DNA of 64,000 nucleotides from Anaerolineaceae bacterium (GTDB lineage: Bacteria > Chloroflexota > Anaerolineae > Anaerolineales > Anaerolineaceae): the NCBI GenBank assembly GCA_002702705.1, contig PABH01000007.1, forward strand, positions 62,001 to 126,000, read 5' to 3'. Below are positions 52,070 through 61,040 of this stretch, piece by piece. The first letter of the stretch is position 1, and every line of letters begins with the position of its first letter. The notes beneath the pieces are model-generated. The model saw nothing but the letters and a program-made list of their open reading frames with translations, made no database searches and was not told where the DNA came from. Made by a program: the position numbers and the translations under genes.

Positions 52070-52398
52070 TTGTCTTCCAAAAAAATCTCCGGAAGGGGAT
52101 GGCATTCACCACAACCGATATGAGGTTCTTTTACCTTCTTATTTGTTTTTTTGCAGTATGCATTAATTTGCATATGTTTTCCAAAACCTAAAACTATTTT
52201 TCCAATCCTACCTTCCAATACCATATTTGAACAAGCATTCGCTTGAACGATAGAAGGTACAGGACAATTTTTACAAAGTTTACTTGTCCACTGTTTTGAA
52301 TCACCAGAAGCCTCAATCAGACGACATTCTTCATGATTGCGGCCACGGTAATAATCGCCGAAAAAATAGGGGCATTCTTTATCGTATGGGGTTTTCAT
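52066..52398 (-). CDS. Cysteine-rich protein, 110 aa
   Basis: No family recognised. Eight cysteines (9, 25, 42, 45, 56, 82, 96, 99) occur in groups such as KLCKNCPVP and IGCGECH, suggesting metal or Fe-S binding. It starts 2 nt after the efp stop and overlaps the HAD-DinB gene by 4 nt, so all three are one operon. Transfer of function from efp to it is not justified. Confidence 0.72.
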   Translation of the reverse strand: MKTPYDKECPYFFGDYYRGRNHEECRLIEASGDSKQWTSKLCKNCPVPSIVQANACSNMVLEGRIGKIVLGFGKHMQINAYCKKTNKKVKEPHIGCGECHPLPEIFLEDK

Positions 52399-52400
52399 TT

Positions 52401-52964
52401 TTATTGTGAAACGCGGGTAACGTATTCTCCTGTGCGTGTATCCACACGTATGATATCACCAGTGACAATGAAGTAAGGAGTTGCTACTTCTGCGCCTGTT
52501 TCGACTTGAACTTTTTTGTTTTGCCCTGTTGCGGTATCACCCTTAACGGCTATCTCGGCATAGGTTACTTCTAAATCCACGGAATTTGGTAACTCAATGT
52601 CAATTGCTTTGCCATCGTAAAATGTGATTTTTACTTCCATGTTTTCTTTAAGATAATTAATACCTTCATCAATTACATCATCTTTGATAGGATATTGTTC
52701 AAAATTCTCGTTATCCATAAAGTAATAAAACTCACCATCATTATAAAGATATTGAGCATTATGATATTCTAAACGTACATCCTGGACCCTTTCTCCAGAA
52801 TTAAACGTTTTTTCAATATTTGCTCCTGTAATCATATTGCGTGCTTTAACTTTAATTGTCGCAGCGCCGCGTCCAGGTTTGTGGTGGTTATAATCTAATA
52901 CCTTGAACAAGTTTCCATCGATTTCAAAGGTTACACCTTTACGTAGTTCATTTACATCTATCAT
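52401..52964 (-). CDS. efp: Translation elongation factor P
   Basis: EF-P rescues ribosomes stalled at polyproline stretches. The 187 residues have the three-domain layout; domain 1 carries the tip loop HHKPGRGAATIKVK. The residue at the modification position is Arg32 rather than the Lys of E. coli. Arg tips are rhamnosylated in Pseudomonas by EarP; no such enzyme is in the window, and other Arg/Lys-tip forms work unmodified. The C-terminal signature region ITFYDGKAIDIELP is near 112-125. It heads the operon with the Cys-rich and HAD-DinB genes. Confidence 0.96.
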   Translation of the reverse strand: MIDVNELRKGVTFEIDGNLFKVLDYNHHKPGRGAATIKVKARNMITGANIEKTFNSGERVQDVRLEYHNAQYLYNDGEFYYFMDNENFEQYPIKDDVIDEGINYLKENMEVKITFYDGKAIDIELPNSVDLEVTYAEIAVKGDTATGQNKKVQVETGAEVATPYFIVTGDIIRVDTRTGEYVTRVSQ

Positions 52965-53059
52965 TCGATCACCTTTTTATAAATATAATAAAAATTACCG
53001 GTTTAGATTATAGCGCAGCCTAAATTTGGTGACAAGGATTAAGCTAATCCATAAAAAAA

Positions 53060-53078
53060 GGACTGGCTTAGCCAGTCC
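53060..53078 (-). terminator. Terminator after hpf
   Basis: On the minus strand GGACTGGC pairs with GCCAGTCC with a short loop, followed by a run of seven T. Confidence 0.85.
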
Positions 53079-53100
53079 CATTGCGTCATTTTAATCAGAT

Positions 53101-53667
53101 TTATCCCAATTTTGGCTCGATGATACCATAACCTCCGTTGCGACGGCGATATAACACATTCACTGCTTCGGTATTCATATTGTAAAAAACAAAAAAGTTT
53201 TCGTGTCCCAATAACTTCATTTGTTCAATCGCTTCTAGTTCATCCATGGGGATTAATGTAAATGATTTTCTTCTTTCGATAATGACTTCTTCTTCCTCAG
53301 TTTCTTCCATCTCAGGGATTTCCATAGCCATGTCTGAGACTGATGAACCGTCGCCACGACCTTTTTGTCTTTTTCCTTTAAGTCGAGCTATTTGGCGTTG
53401 CATTTTATCTACCGCTGCATCAATTGCCGAGAAAATATCATCTGACCTTTCTTCTGTACGCAGGATGTAACCACGACCGCGGATTGTAATTTGTGCAACC
53501 TGACGATCAGAAGCATTCCTTGCAGATTTAACATAAGATAAATCTATTCGTGTTTCGTCGATGTCATTCAGGTAACGGTATAACTTTTCAATTTTTTTAT
53601 TTGTGTATTCATCTAATCGATCTGTTACCTTTAGATTTTTTGCGAAGATATCAACTTTGTTTGCCAT
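53101..53667 (-). CDS. hpf: Long-form ribosome hibernation promoting factor
   Basis: Binds the 30S subunit and dimerises ribosomes to 100S particles in resting cells. The N-terminal S30AE domain is at about residues 1-100 (VDIFAKNLKVTDRLDEYTNK). An acidic linker follows (MEETEEEEVI). The C-terminal dimerisation domain is at about 130-188 (FTLIPMDELEAIEQMKLLGH, then FFVFYNMNTEAVNVLYRR). Length 188 fits the long form. AGGAGG lies close to the ATG. Confidence 0.95.
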   Translation of the reverse strand: MANKVDIFAKNLKVTDRLDEYTNKKIEKLYRYLNDIDETRIDLSYVKSARNASDRQVAQITIRGRGYILRTEERSDDIFSAIDAAVDKMQRQIARLKGKRQKGRGDGSSVSDMAMEIPEMEETEEEEVIIERRKSFTLIPMDELEAIEQMKLLGHENFFVFYNMNTEAVNVLYRRRNGGYGIIEPKLG

Positions 53668-53691
53668 TATTACCTCCTATGCTTAAGGGTT

Positions 53692-54438
53692 TTAAACAGA
53701 CGTTGGGTATATTTCGTGATCCGAGAACCCGTTGGATGTTGGTAGAGCACGTGCGATTGATAATCCTACTATAACTTTTGCACCTGCTTCCTTCAAAGCC
53801 TTTGCACAGGCTTCCATGGTTGCTCCCGTTGTGGTGACATCGTCAATAATTAAGATACGTTTGTCTTCAACGATTGCTGGAGTTGCAGAAAATGCATCCT
53901 GGACATTTGCCAAACGTTCCAAACGGGATAAGCCAACCTGTGAACGGGTTTTTCTGGTGCGAAATAACGCCTGTGTTACATAAGGTAAACCAACTTTTTT
54001 CGCTAAATTATTAGCCAATAAGCCAGCTTGATTAAAACCACGTTCTCGAAGTCTTTTTTTATTTAAAGGTACTGGAATAATTATATCGGATTCTAATTTA
54101 TATTCATTGTACATATTATGAAGATAAAAAGCTAATGAATTTGCTAACATGAAATCTCGATTGTATTTAAATTGGTGAATTGCTGAAGAAAGGGGTGGCA
54201 AATAAAAAGCATAAGATCGTAATAAATCAAGATGAGGTATGGTTTGAGAACAATCACATCTTTTAAGTTGTAATGATTGTGGATTGCCACAGTGTTCGCA
54301 GAAAGGTGGTGTGATCTTGTTTACTTTATTATGACAATGCTCACACCAATGTAAACCTAATAAACCACAACCAGGACAATTGGGGGGAAACAATAAATCT
54401 AATAAACCGTAACCTAAATTTATTAAATGGAGGTTCAT
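53692..54438 (-). CDS. comF: ComF-family phosphoribosyltransferase-like protein
   Basis: ComF proteins help DNA uptake during transformation, though many ComF-like proteins have unclear roles. The 248 residues have a zinc-finger N-terminus (PPNCPGCG, HWCEHCH and FCEHCGNPQ). The C-terminal PRTase fold has VPLNKKRLRERGFNQAGLLA and the PRPP loop ILIIDDVTTTGAT. Competence genes other than this are not seen. It lies 24 nt upstream of hpf on the same strand. Confidence 0.88.
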   Translation of the reverse strand: MNLHLINLGYGLLDLLFPPNCPGCGLLGLHWCEHCHNKVNKITPPFCEHCGNPQSLQLKRCDCSQTIPHLDLLRSYAFYLPPLSSAIHQFKYNRDFMLANSLAFYLHNMYNEYKLESDIIIPVPLNKKRLRERGFNQAGLLANNLAKKVGLPYVTQALFRTRKTRSQVGLSRLERLANVQDAFSATPAIVEDKRILIIDDVTTTGATMEACAKALKEAGAKVIVGLSIARALPTSNGFSDHEIYPTSV

Positions 54439-54467
54439 TTTAAGTTGTTGGATTGATCAATTTTTTA

Positions 54468-55430
54468 TTATTGAAACATCTGGCCTAAAGCAGATTGGAA
54501 TAACCTTAAGGCGGCTGGTGTTAAAAGAACAATCATTAGCGATGGAAAAATTAATAAGCCCATCGGTATTAACATTTTAATAGGGGCTTTATGTGCTTCT
54601 TCTTCAGCTAATTGACGACGGCGGATTCTCATTTGGTCTGCTTGGATCCGCAAAACTTTTGATAAACTAACACCCAATTGTTCACTTTGGATAACAGCCG
54701 CAGTGAAACTTGTCATTTCTGAGAGACCAATCCGGTCAGCCATATCACGTAAGGCATCTTTACGCACTTTACCTAATTGAATTTCTTGAATTACTCGTGC
54801 AAAAGCCATTGACAATTGGCTTTCCCATTTTTCACTGACCTTAGCCATAGCTGCATCAAAGCCTAAACCAGCTTCAACGCAAATGGTTAATAAGTCCAAT
54901 GCATCAGGCATGGCTTTTCGAATTTCTTTCTGTCTTTTTGAGATTTGTGAGGATAATGCTAATTGTGGAAAATAAAAACCAATTAATCCAAATATAAGGG
55001 AGATTAACAGTTTTCTTCCAACAGGCCAATTAAGAGATCCAATATTCAAAACAAAAAATACAAGCCCCCCAAAGAAAAAGACTCCAATAAATTGTAGAGC
55101 CAGAATCATGGTTGGATCAATTTTTGATGAAGCACCGGATAACTCTAACTTCTTTTCAATTGATTGTCTGGCGTTTTGAGGAGTAAAACGGATGGCTACC
55201 GTTCCTAATTTTCTGGCTATTGGATATACCACACGTTCGGAAAAAGGCTGAGATAACTCTAATTTGCGTAATTCTAAAGGCTCTTCTCCTGCGCTAAATT
55301 CTTCCAAACGGGATTGTAAAAGTTTTTCATCACCGGCTACACCACCTGGGTTACGGATACCAATAACTGTTAGAATGACAACCCCGGTGATAACAAATGC
55401 AACTAATATGATAATTGGAATTAAACTCAT
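54468..55430 (-). CDS. tadC: Tad pilus inner-membrane platform protein TadC
   Basis: One of two type II secretion F-domain proteins that form the platform over which pilin is assembled. Spans lie at about residues 5-22, 105-150 and near the C-terminus. The F-domain core at about 170-290 includes MPDALDLLTICVEAGLGFDAAM and FTAAVIQSEQLGVSLSKVLR. AAAGGT precedes the ATG. It follows tadB by 23 nt and is the last gene of the locus in the window. Confidence 0.9.
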   Translation of the reverse strand: MSLIPIIILVAFVITGVVILTVIGIRNPGGVAGDEKLLQSRLEEFSAGEEPLELRKLELSQPFSERVVYPIARKLGTVAIRFTPQNARQSIEKKLELSGASSKIDPTMILALQFIGVFFFGGLVFFVLNIGSLNWPVGRKLLISLIFGLIGFYFPQLALSSQISKRQKEIRKAMPDALDLLTICVEAGLGFDAAMAKVSEKWESQLSMAFARVIQEIQLGKVRKDALRDMADRIGLSEMTSFTAAVIQSEQLGVSLSKVLRIQADQMRIRRRQLAEEEAHKAPIKMLIPMGLLIFPSLMIVLLTPAALRLFQSALGQMFQ

Positions 55431-55453
55431 CTTAATTTACCTTTCTTATGTGC

Positions 55454-56455
55454 TTATACTTCAATATCACCGATTTTGTTCATCGCGAAATAACCAGAAA
55501 CAATTAGGATAGCAGCTAGTCCTAATGCGATATAACCACATGGAAAACTTTCCGGTTTAAAAAATGTCATCATGTATTCGCGGTTTAACAAATATAATAT
55601 ACCCATTACAAAAAGCGGCAGTACGGATAAAAATTTTCCTGAATACATTACTTGAGTAGTGAGAACCCTTATTTCACCTTTAATTCGTATACGTTCACGG
55701 ATTGTATAAGATATCGTATCTAGAATTTCAGCTAAGTTACCACCCACTTCTCTTTGAACATTGATTGCTGTTATGGTTAAATCTAGATCTTCACTGGGGA
55801 TTCGTCCTAATAGATTATCCAATGCTTTTTCCATTGGTAAACCCAATTGCATTTCCTGAACAACCCTTCTAAATTCATCAGATATTGGTGCAGGTAATTC
55901 ACGAGAAATTGCTTCCATGGCTTGCATGGTTGAAAAACCAGCCCGCAAACCATTTACCATCAGATTTAGCATATCCGGTAATTGTTGATCAAATTTAATT
56001 AATCGTTGGCTTTGTTGTCGTTTGACGTACATTCCTGGCAAAAAATATCCAATTACCATTCCAATAATCGCAACAACGTAACTTCCCGTCGTTCCGCGTC
56101 CACCAATATACCAGAAAAGACCACCCATAAAGATCATTACGATAGCAATAAGAGCGATATACTCTCCGGGTTTAACTTTTAAGTCAGCTCTAGAAAGCTG
56201 AACGGAAATTCTTTCACCAAGTGATGATTTTGCTAATCGGTTATTTAACCAATCGGTGAGGGGGGCACTACGCTCTTTTTCAGATAATACTTCATCATCT
56301 TTAATATAACGCCCTAACCGCTCGAATTCGGCTGTTTGACGATCTGAGCTGATGGAAACTACAATACCTACGATTAATAATATTAAAGCTAGACCTCCAC
56401 CCACAGCCAAAATGAGGATGGGATTAATTGATAAAATGAGTTGATTTAAATCCAT
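55454..56455 (-). CDS. tadB: Tad pilus inner-membrane platform protein TadB
   Basis: A partner of TadC with the same F-domain fold. The N-terminal spans (VGGGLALILLIVGIVVS and the ALIAIVMIFMGGLFWYIGG region) are followed by the core LPDMLNLMVNGLRAGFSTMQAM and INVQREVGGNLAEILDTISY at about residues 165-260. Two C-terminal spans close the protein. It lies between tadA and tadC. Confidence 0.9.
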   Translation of the reverse strand: MDLNQLILSINPILILAVGGGLALILLIVGIVVSISSDRQTAEFERLGRYIKDDEVLSEKERSAPLTDWLNNRLAKSSLGERISVQLSRADLKVKPGEYIALIAIVMIFMGGLFWYIGGRGTTGSYVVAIIGMVIGYFLPGMYVKRQQSQRLIKFDQQLPDMLNLMVNGLRAGFSTMQAMEAISRELPAPISDEFRRVVQEMQLGLPMEKALDNLLGRIPSEDLDLTITAINVQREVGGNLAEILDTISYTIRERIRIKGEIRVLTTQVMYSGKFLSVLPLFVMGILYLLNREYMMTFFKPESFPCGYIALGLAAILIVSGYFAMNKIGDIEV

Positions 56456-56476
56456 AAATTAGCCTGCCTTTAGATT

Positions 56477-57883
56477 TTATATTCGACGGCGGTCTCCCAT
56501 TCCAAATATTGAGGGTGGGAGGTGGATTCCTGATTGCTCTATCTGATCCATAAATTTTGGACGCAGTCCAGTTGGCCGTAAACGCCCAATAACACGCCCA
56601 TTCTCAAAACCAGCTTGTTCGAAAACAAAAATATCTGTCATTGTAATTACATCACCTTCCATACCATTAACATTAGTAAGGTGAGTAACCTTTCTAGATC
56701 CATCCCGCATACGAGATTGATGGACTACCAGATCAATAGCTGCGGCAATTTGTTCACGAATAGCACGTACTGGTAAATCCATACCAGCCATAAGAGTCAT
56801 TGTCTCAAGACGTGCCAATGTATCACGCGGGCTGTTTGAGTGAGCTGTTGTCATTGAACCATCATGACCGGTGTTCATTGCTTGAAGCATGTCCAATGCT
56901 GCTTCATCGCGAATTTCTCCAACAATAATACGGTCTGGGCGCATACGAAGCGTATTAATCACAAGCTGGCGAATACTTACTTCACCTTTTCCTTCGATAT
57001 TTGCCGGCCGGGATTCTAACGTTACTACGTGTTCTTGCCTTAATTGAAGTTCCGCAGCATTTTCCACTGTAATAATGCGCTCATCGCTTGGAATAAAACT
57101 AGAGAGAATGTTCAACAGAGTTGTTTTACCAGAACCAGTTCCACCCGAGATAACGATATTTAAACGAGCTTTTACACAAGCATCAAGGAATTGAATTGCT
57201 TCCGGTGTGATCGATCCAAAATCAATAAGCTGTTCAATGGAGATCGGTACTTTTGAAAACTTTCGAATAGTTAAAATTGGACCAACAAGTGAAATAGGAG
57301 GAATAACTGCATTAACACGAGAACCATCTGGTAAACGGGCATCCACGTATGGACTAGATTCATCGATCCGACGGCCAAGTGGTGCTACAATCCGTTCAAT
57401 AATACGCATGACATGTTCATTGTTTTCAAATGTCATCGGTTCGCGTATGATTTTACCTTTTCGTTCAACATAGATGTTTTTTGCACCGTTAACCATGATT
57501 TCAGTTACGGACTCATCTTCTAAGATGGATTGAAGGGGACCAAAACCTAATATCTCTGCAGAAATCTGTTCAAACATACGTGCACGTTCTGGTCTGGAAA
57601 GAATGAGATTCTCATCATTAAGAATTTGTTCAAATAATTCCTGAATTGTTTTTTTTACTTCAATCGTTTGTGTGACATCCATACTGGGGTCAAGTGTACT
57701 TAAAAGCTTGGTTTGAACTCTATTCTTTAAATCTTGATAGGTGTCATTCATGCCGGTTGGTGTTGGTGCAGATATTCGCCTGGATTGAATCGATGGGTTT
57801 CTTAAAGAATCTGATCCACCAGGTTTATTTTGACCATTCCCATTGGGTTGATTTTCACCTTGAATTCTTCGGAGGATTGACAT
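56477..57883 (-). CDS. tadA: Tad pilus assembly ATPase TadA/CpaF
   Basis: Hexameric ATPase that powers pilus extension, and possibly retraction. The N-terminal domain (about 50-180) is followed by the RecA-like core: Walker A ISGGTGSGKTTLLN near residue 245, the Asp box MRPDRIIVGEIRDEAALDML, and MNTGHDGSMTTAHSNS with the His box. Length 468 is normal. It lies between the TadZ-like and tadB genes. Confidence 0.95.
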   Translation of the reverse strand: MSILRRIQGENQPNGNGQNKPGGSDSLRNPSIQSRRISAPTPTGMNDTYQDLKNRVQTKLLSTLDPSMDVTQTIEVKKTIQELFEQILNDENLILSRPERARMFEQISAEILGFGPLQSILEDESVTEIMVNGAKNIYVERKGKIIREPMTFENNEHVMRIIERIVAPLGRRIDESSPYVDARLPDGSRVNAVIPPISLVGPILTIRKFSKVPISIEQLIDFGSITPEAIQFLDACVKARLNIVISGGTGSGKTTLLNILSSFIPSDERIITVENAAELQLRQEHVVTLESRPANIEGKGEVSIRQLVINTLRMRPDRIIVGEIRDEAALDMLQAMNTGHDGSMTTAHSNSPRDTLARLETMTLMAGMDLPVRAIREQIAAAIDLVVHQSRMRDGSRKVTHLTNVNGMEGDVITMTDIFVFEQAGFENGRVIGRLRPTGLRPKFMDQIEQSGIHLPPSIFGMGDRRRI

Positions 57884-57918
57884 AAAAGTTACCTCAACTT
57901 AAATACCGTTATTTATTA

Positions 57919-59145
57919 CTATTTTTCTTCATCAGATTGTTGTTTATCTCTTGAAGAAATTTTGGACAGAATTGTATCTCTTATAGTATAAATACTTTTT
58001 GAAATTGCGTTTGATTTATTATCAATAATGAAAGGTGTACCACGATTAATCGATGCTGTGACCACCCTATCTTCAAACGGAATAACAATTTCAATAGGCT
58101 GCCGTAGGCTGTCACCAACTCGATCAGGGGTAATCGAAATTCGACGATCAAATCGATTCATAACGAATAGTATGCGAGAACGATCAATTCCAGAAGCATC
58201 TGTCAGACCAAGAAATAAATTTGCACTTTTTATCGACGGTATTTCCTGGGTAGCAATAAGAATGATAATATCCGCAATATCTAAAGAAGCTTGAACAACA
58301 TCAGTTAAGTAAGACGCTGTATCAATAATAATGTAATTATAAAGTTTTTGTAAATAACGAAGCACCTTGGAAAATTGTTCCCCAGTAACATCATCAGCAA
58401 ATTCTGGCTTAGGTGGTGCTGCCAATATGTGAACATTTGATGAAGCATGATCAATCATTACTTCGTCGACAATTCTTGGATCAAGTTCATCTGCCCGAGG
58501 AGCTAAGTCAAGAATGGTGTTTCTTCCTTGTTCATTTAGAAAAACTGCAACATCACCATATTGAAAATTGGCATCAACCAACGCAACTCTTGTATCTTCG
58601 TTTTCAAAAGCCATGGAAAGGTTCGTAGCAATTGTCGTACAACCTGTACCACCTTTTGGACTATAAACCACGATGATTTTCCCGGTTTTAATATTTGCGG
58701 ATGACCCTGTGGTAGCAGCTTCCAAGTTCGCCATGGAGACACTGTTTTTGCGTTTTTCATCTATTGCCATTAATCCAGCTTGATGAATAGCATTTGTTAA
58801 CTCATCAATCATAGGAGGCTTTGTTAGAAAATCGCGGGCTCCTGCCAGCATTGCACGGCGCATATAACTGGCATCATTTTGTACTGAAAGAATAATGATT
58901 TGGATATAAGGAAGTCTTTTACGGATGGCCTCAGTAGCAACAAGGCCATCCATATCCGGCATGTTTATATCCATAATGATTACATCGGGCTTTTTCTGGT
59001 AGGCAATATCAATTGCTTCACGCCCTGTTCTGGCTTCACCGATAATGTCAATTGTTGGGTCAAATTGAAGCATTCTACGAATGTTTTCTCTTGTTTCTTG
59101 AATGTCATCAACTATTAATACCCGAATAATATCTGGTTTTGCCAT
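57919..59145 (-). CDS. tadZ: TadZ/CpaE-like protein with a receiver domain
   Basis: Residues 1-125 are a response-regulator receiver: acidic Asp13-Asp14, phospho-acceptor Asp59 in IIMDINMPDMDG, Lys109 in FLTKPP. Residues 155-400 are a MinD/ParA-like ATPase that in TadZ proteins marks the assembly site. Its deviant Walker A is PKGGTGCTT (163-171), with Cys169 where active ParA proteins have Lys; TadZ proteins often have such an atypical loop. A complete receiver suggests that pilus assembly may respond to phosphorylation. No histidine kinase is in the window. Confidence 0.88.
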   Translation of the reverse strand: MAKPDIIRVLIVDDIQETRENIRRMLQFDPTIDIIGEARTGREAIDIAYQKKPDVIIMDINMPDMDGLVATEAIRKRLPYIQIIILSVQNDASYMRRAMLAGARDFLTKPPMIDELTNAIHQAGLMAIDEKRKNSVSMANLEAATTGSSANIKTGKIIVVYSPKGGTGCTTIATNLSMAFENEDTRVALVDANFQYGDVAVFLNEQGRNTILDLAPRADELDPRIVDEVMIDHASSNVHILAAPPKPEFADDVTGEQFSKVLRYLQKLYNYIIIDTASYLTDVVQASLDIADIIILIATQEIPSIKSANLFLGLTDASGIDRSRILFVMNRFDRRISITPDRVGDSLRQPIEIVIPFEDRVVTASINRGTPFIIDNKSNAISKSIYTIRDTILSKISSRDKQQSDEEK

Positions 59146-59208
59146 TAATCAATCATCTCCAATTTAATTTTTTGTTACAAGTAATAAATTCCAACATTTA
59201 AACAATGC

Positions 59209-60300
59209 TTATGGTGCTGTTGTTTCTGGTGCAGTAGCAAGTTCACCAAAATTGGGTTCAACAGCAAAAGGTAATTTCGCTGGTAAGGGGATATTTTTTT
59301 GATCCATTAAGTATTGTTGGGTAACAGCATCTGTGACAATTTCTTGAGTGTTGTTGGGATTGCGAAGTGCCAATGAAAACTCAATGCCAGCGCGTTTGAT
59401 GTAATTTAACAAGACTGCATCTTGTGGGGATACAACCAGGGTAACGATATCAGGTTTGATTTCCTCAACTGGTGCTGCTTCTTCTGTTCCTGGTGCAGGT
59501 TGTTGCTCAACAACAGGTTCTTCGTCTACACCATCTAAGGAAAATTCACCGACTCGTAAAACAATGGCATCCTGAATCAAATTCTGACACACCAAGCGGG
59601 GGCGTTGTTCTTCTGAAGGGATCAAATAAAATGGCTCATTTAAAGTAGCGTCTAATTCTGTGCGACCTACCGCACTTCCACCGCCAGCAACCGATGCTGA
59701 AAGAGTTTCAGGACTCGTTTCAGTGGCAGGACTTGGCGCAGTTACCTGACCGGTTAAGTTGGGTAAAATGGTCTGGAACTCAGGATCGATGTCTACCAAC
59801 CACATACATCCAATCACCATAACGTGGTCACCGGCTTGGGGAGCATAAGCAATTAATGCTTCTCGATCGATTGGGACGGATAACGCTGTTTTATCCACTG
59901 GCAAATCGAAGGCGGCAATTGAACCACCTGTCACTGCATCAAGAATCATACTTGGTGTAATGGGCATGCGCGGTTCCAATGGATAAAGGGCTTTTTTACC
60001 TACCACTTCCTCCATGTCGGTAATGAAAGTGCCGTCAATCAACTCTTTTTTCGGGAAAGGTATCATTGCAACTACGCCTTCCGTAATCACTTCCCCTCGT
60101 GCGATAAACTGAGTTGTTAAAACAATATCAACCATTTCCTCAACTTGAATCTGTGCTGGTTGATCAACAGTTGGTTGGGCTGCAGGCATCAATATTGGTC
60201 GTAAGCGAATAAATGCATAGGTAGCACCTAAAACGACAATAATTAATACCAAAGCTACAATGATGAATACTCGTCCACTTTTTCTTCCACTTTTAGCCAT
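59209..60300 (-). CDS. cpaB: Flp pilus assembly protein CpaB (RcpC)
   Basis: Exported SAF-domain protein of the Tad system. The N-terminus is basic with one span at about residues 11-33. A SAF-like domain follows at about 55-125 (FIARGEVITEGVVAMIPF). The RcpC part has VPIDREALIAYAPQAGDHVMVI. A Ser/Thr/Pro-rich linker and acidic stretches follow. In diderms RcpC works with a secretin, and none is present here. AAGGAG precedes the ATG. Confidence 0.88.
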   Translation of the reverse strand: MAKSGRKSGRVFIIVALVLIIVVLGATYAFIRLRPILMPAAQPTVDQPAQIQVEEMVDIVLTTQFIARGEVITEGVVAMIPFPKKELIDGTFITDMEEVVGKKALYPLEPRMPITPSMILDAVTGGSIAAFDLPVDKTALSVPIDREALIAYAPQAGDHVMVIGCMWLVDIDPEFQTILPNLTGQVTAPSPATETSPETLSASVAGGGSAVGRTELDATLNEPFYLIPSEEQRPRLVCQNLIQDAIVLRVGEFSLDGVDEEPVVEQQPAPGTEEAAPVEEIKPDIVTLVVSPQDAVLLNYIKRAGIEFSLALRNPNNTQEIVTDAVTQQYLMDQKNIPLPAKLPFAVEPNFGELATAPETTAP

Positions 60301-60624
60301 GAGAGGGTCTCCTTAAAGTAAGATAGGGAAACTGTATAGATACCATATTATTATACGGTAAAACAGAAAGTTAGAGGAATAGCTATATTAATCACGCTTT
60401 GTCCCCTTACCCATATATTTTGTGCAGGAAATGTGCCAAAATTTGAAAATTGTATTTTTGGGATTTATTTTTCATGAATGAAACTATTATACAATCTTTT
60501 ATAAGAATAGATAGTAAAATTTGCTTTGATTTGTCAACATTTAAATTATATTTATAAAACCCAAAACAAAAGGTCTCGCTAATCAAAAACGAGACCTTTT
60601 CTATTCAGTGATTTCTCGATGATC
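60301..60624. other. Region between cpaB and the Flp pilin gene, 324 nt
   Basis: It holds the flp terminator at 60568-60600 and a possible TATAAT -10 for cpaB (minus strand, 60350-60355). The rest is AT-rich without clear features. Confidence 0.5.
60568..60600 (-). terminator. Terminator after the Flp pilin gene
   Basis: AAAAGGTCTCG pairs perfectly with CGAGACCTTTT (60568-60578 with 60590-60600), followed on the minus strand by TTTTGTTTT. It may limit read-through into cpaB, so that pilin is made in excess of assembly proteins. Confidence 0.85.
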
Positions 60625-60771
60625 TTAGATACTATTTACAATATTGCTGAAGATATCGCCAATTGCCGGTCCGAGCAACGCGAGAATAACGATCACAACA
60701 ACAGCTACTAAAACAAGAATTAATGCGTACTCAACAAGACCTTGACCTTTTTCTTTCGGTGCGAATAACAT
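60625..60771 (-). CDS. Flp-type pilin, 48 aa
   Basis: A short gene that encodes MLFAPKEKG, then QGLVEYALILVLVAVVVIVI and a short C-terminus ending IVNSI. The hydrophobic helix with Glu+5 and Tyr+6 after a Gly is the hallmark of Flp pilins, and processing after Gly9 would leave about 39 residues. AAAGGAGG lies seven bases before the ATG. It sits at the head of the tad genes, as the major pilin usually does. The prepilin peptidase gene is not in the window. Confidence 0.92.
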   Translation of the reverse strand: MLFAPKEKGQGLVEYALILVLVAVVVIVILALLGPAIGDIFSNIVNSI

Positions 60772-60822
60772 TTGATTACCTCCTTTATAGAATGGTTGTC
60801 AATTAATTGGGTGACATTAATT

Positions 60823-60850
60823 ATTATATCCATAATCAAAACGTTTACAA
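60823..60850 (-). promoter_or_regulatory. Promoter of the Flp pilin gene
   Basis: On the minus strand TTGTAA (60845-60850) and TATAAT (60823-60828) are 16 nt apart. The leader would be about 45 nt long and ends in a very strong Shine-Dalgarno. Confidence 0.6.
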
Positions 60851-61040
60851 GATATTTTGGGTGTGTTTACATTACAGGGACCTTACAGCAGTAATATCTA
60901 ACCTTTCAATAATGTTTGGTATGAATCCTGCTAGGTATTTGATACCAATTTTTTTATATCGTAAGTAGCTTATATTAAGCTATAATATTTATTAATTAAC
61001 ACAGTGATTGTATTAAATGTAATCTACCGTAGGAGGAAAA

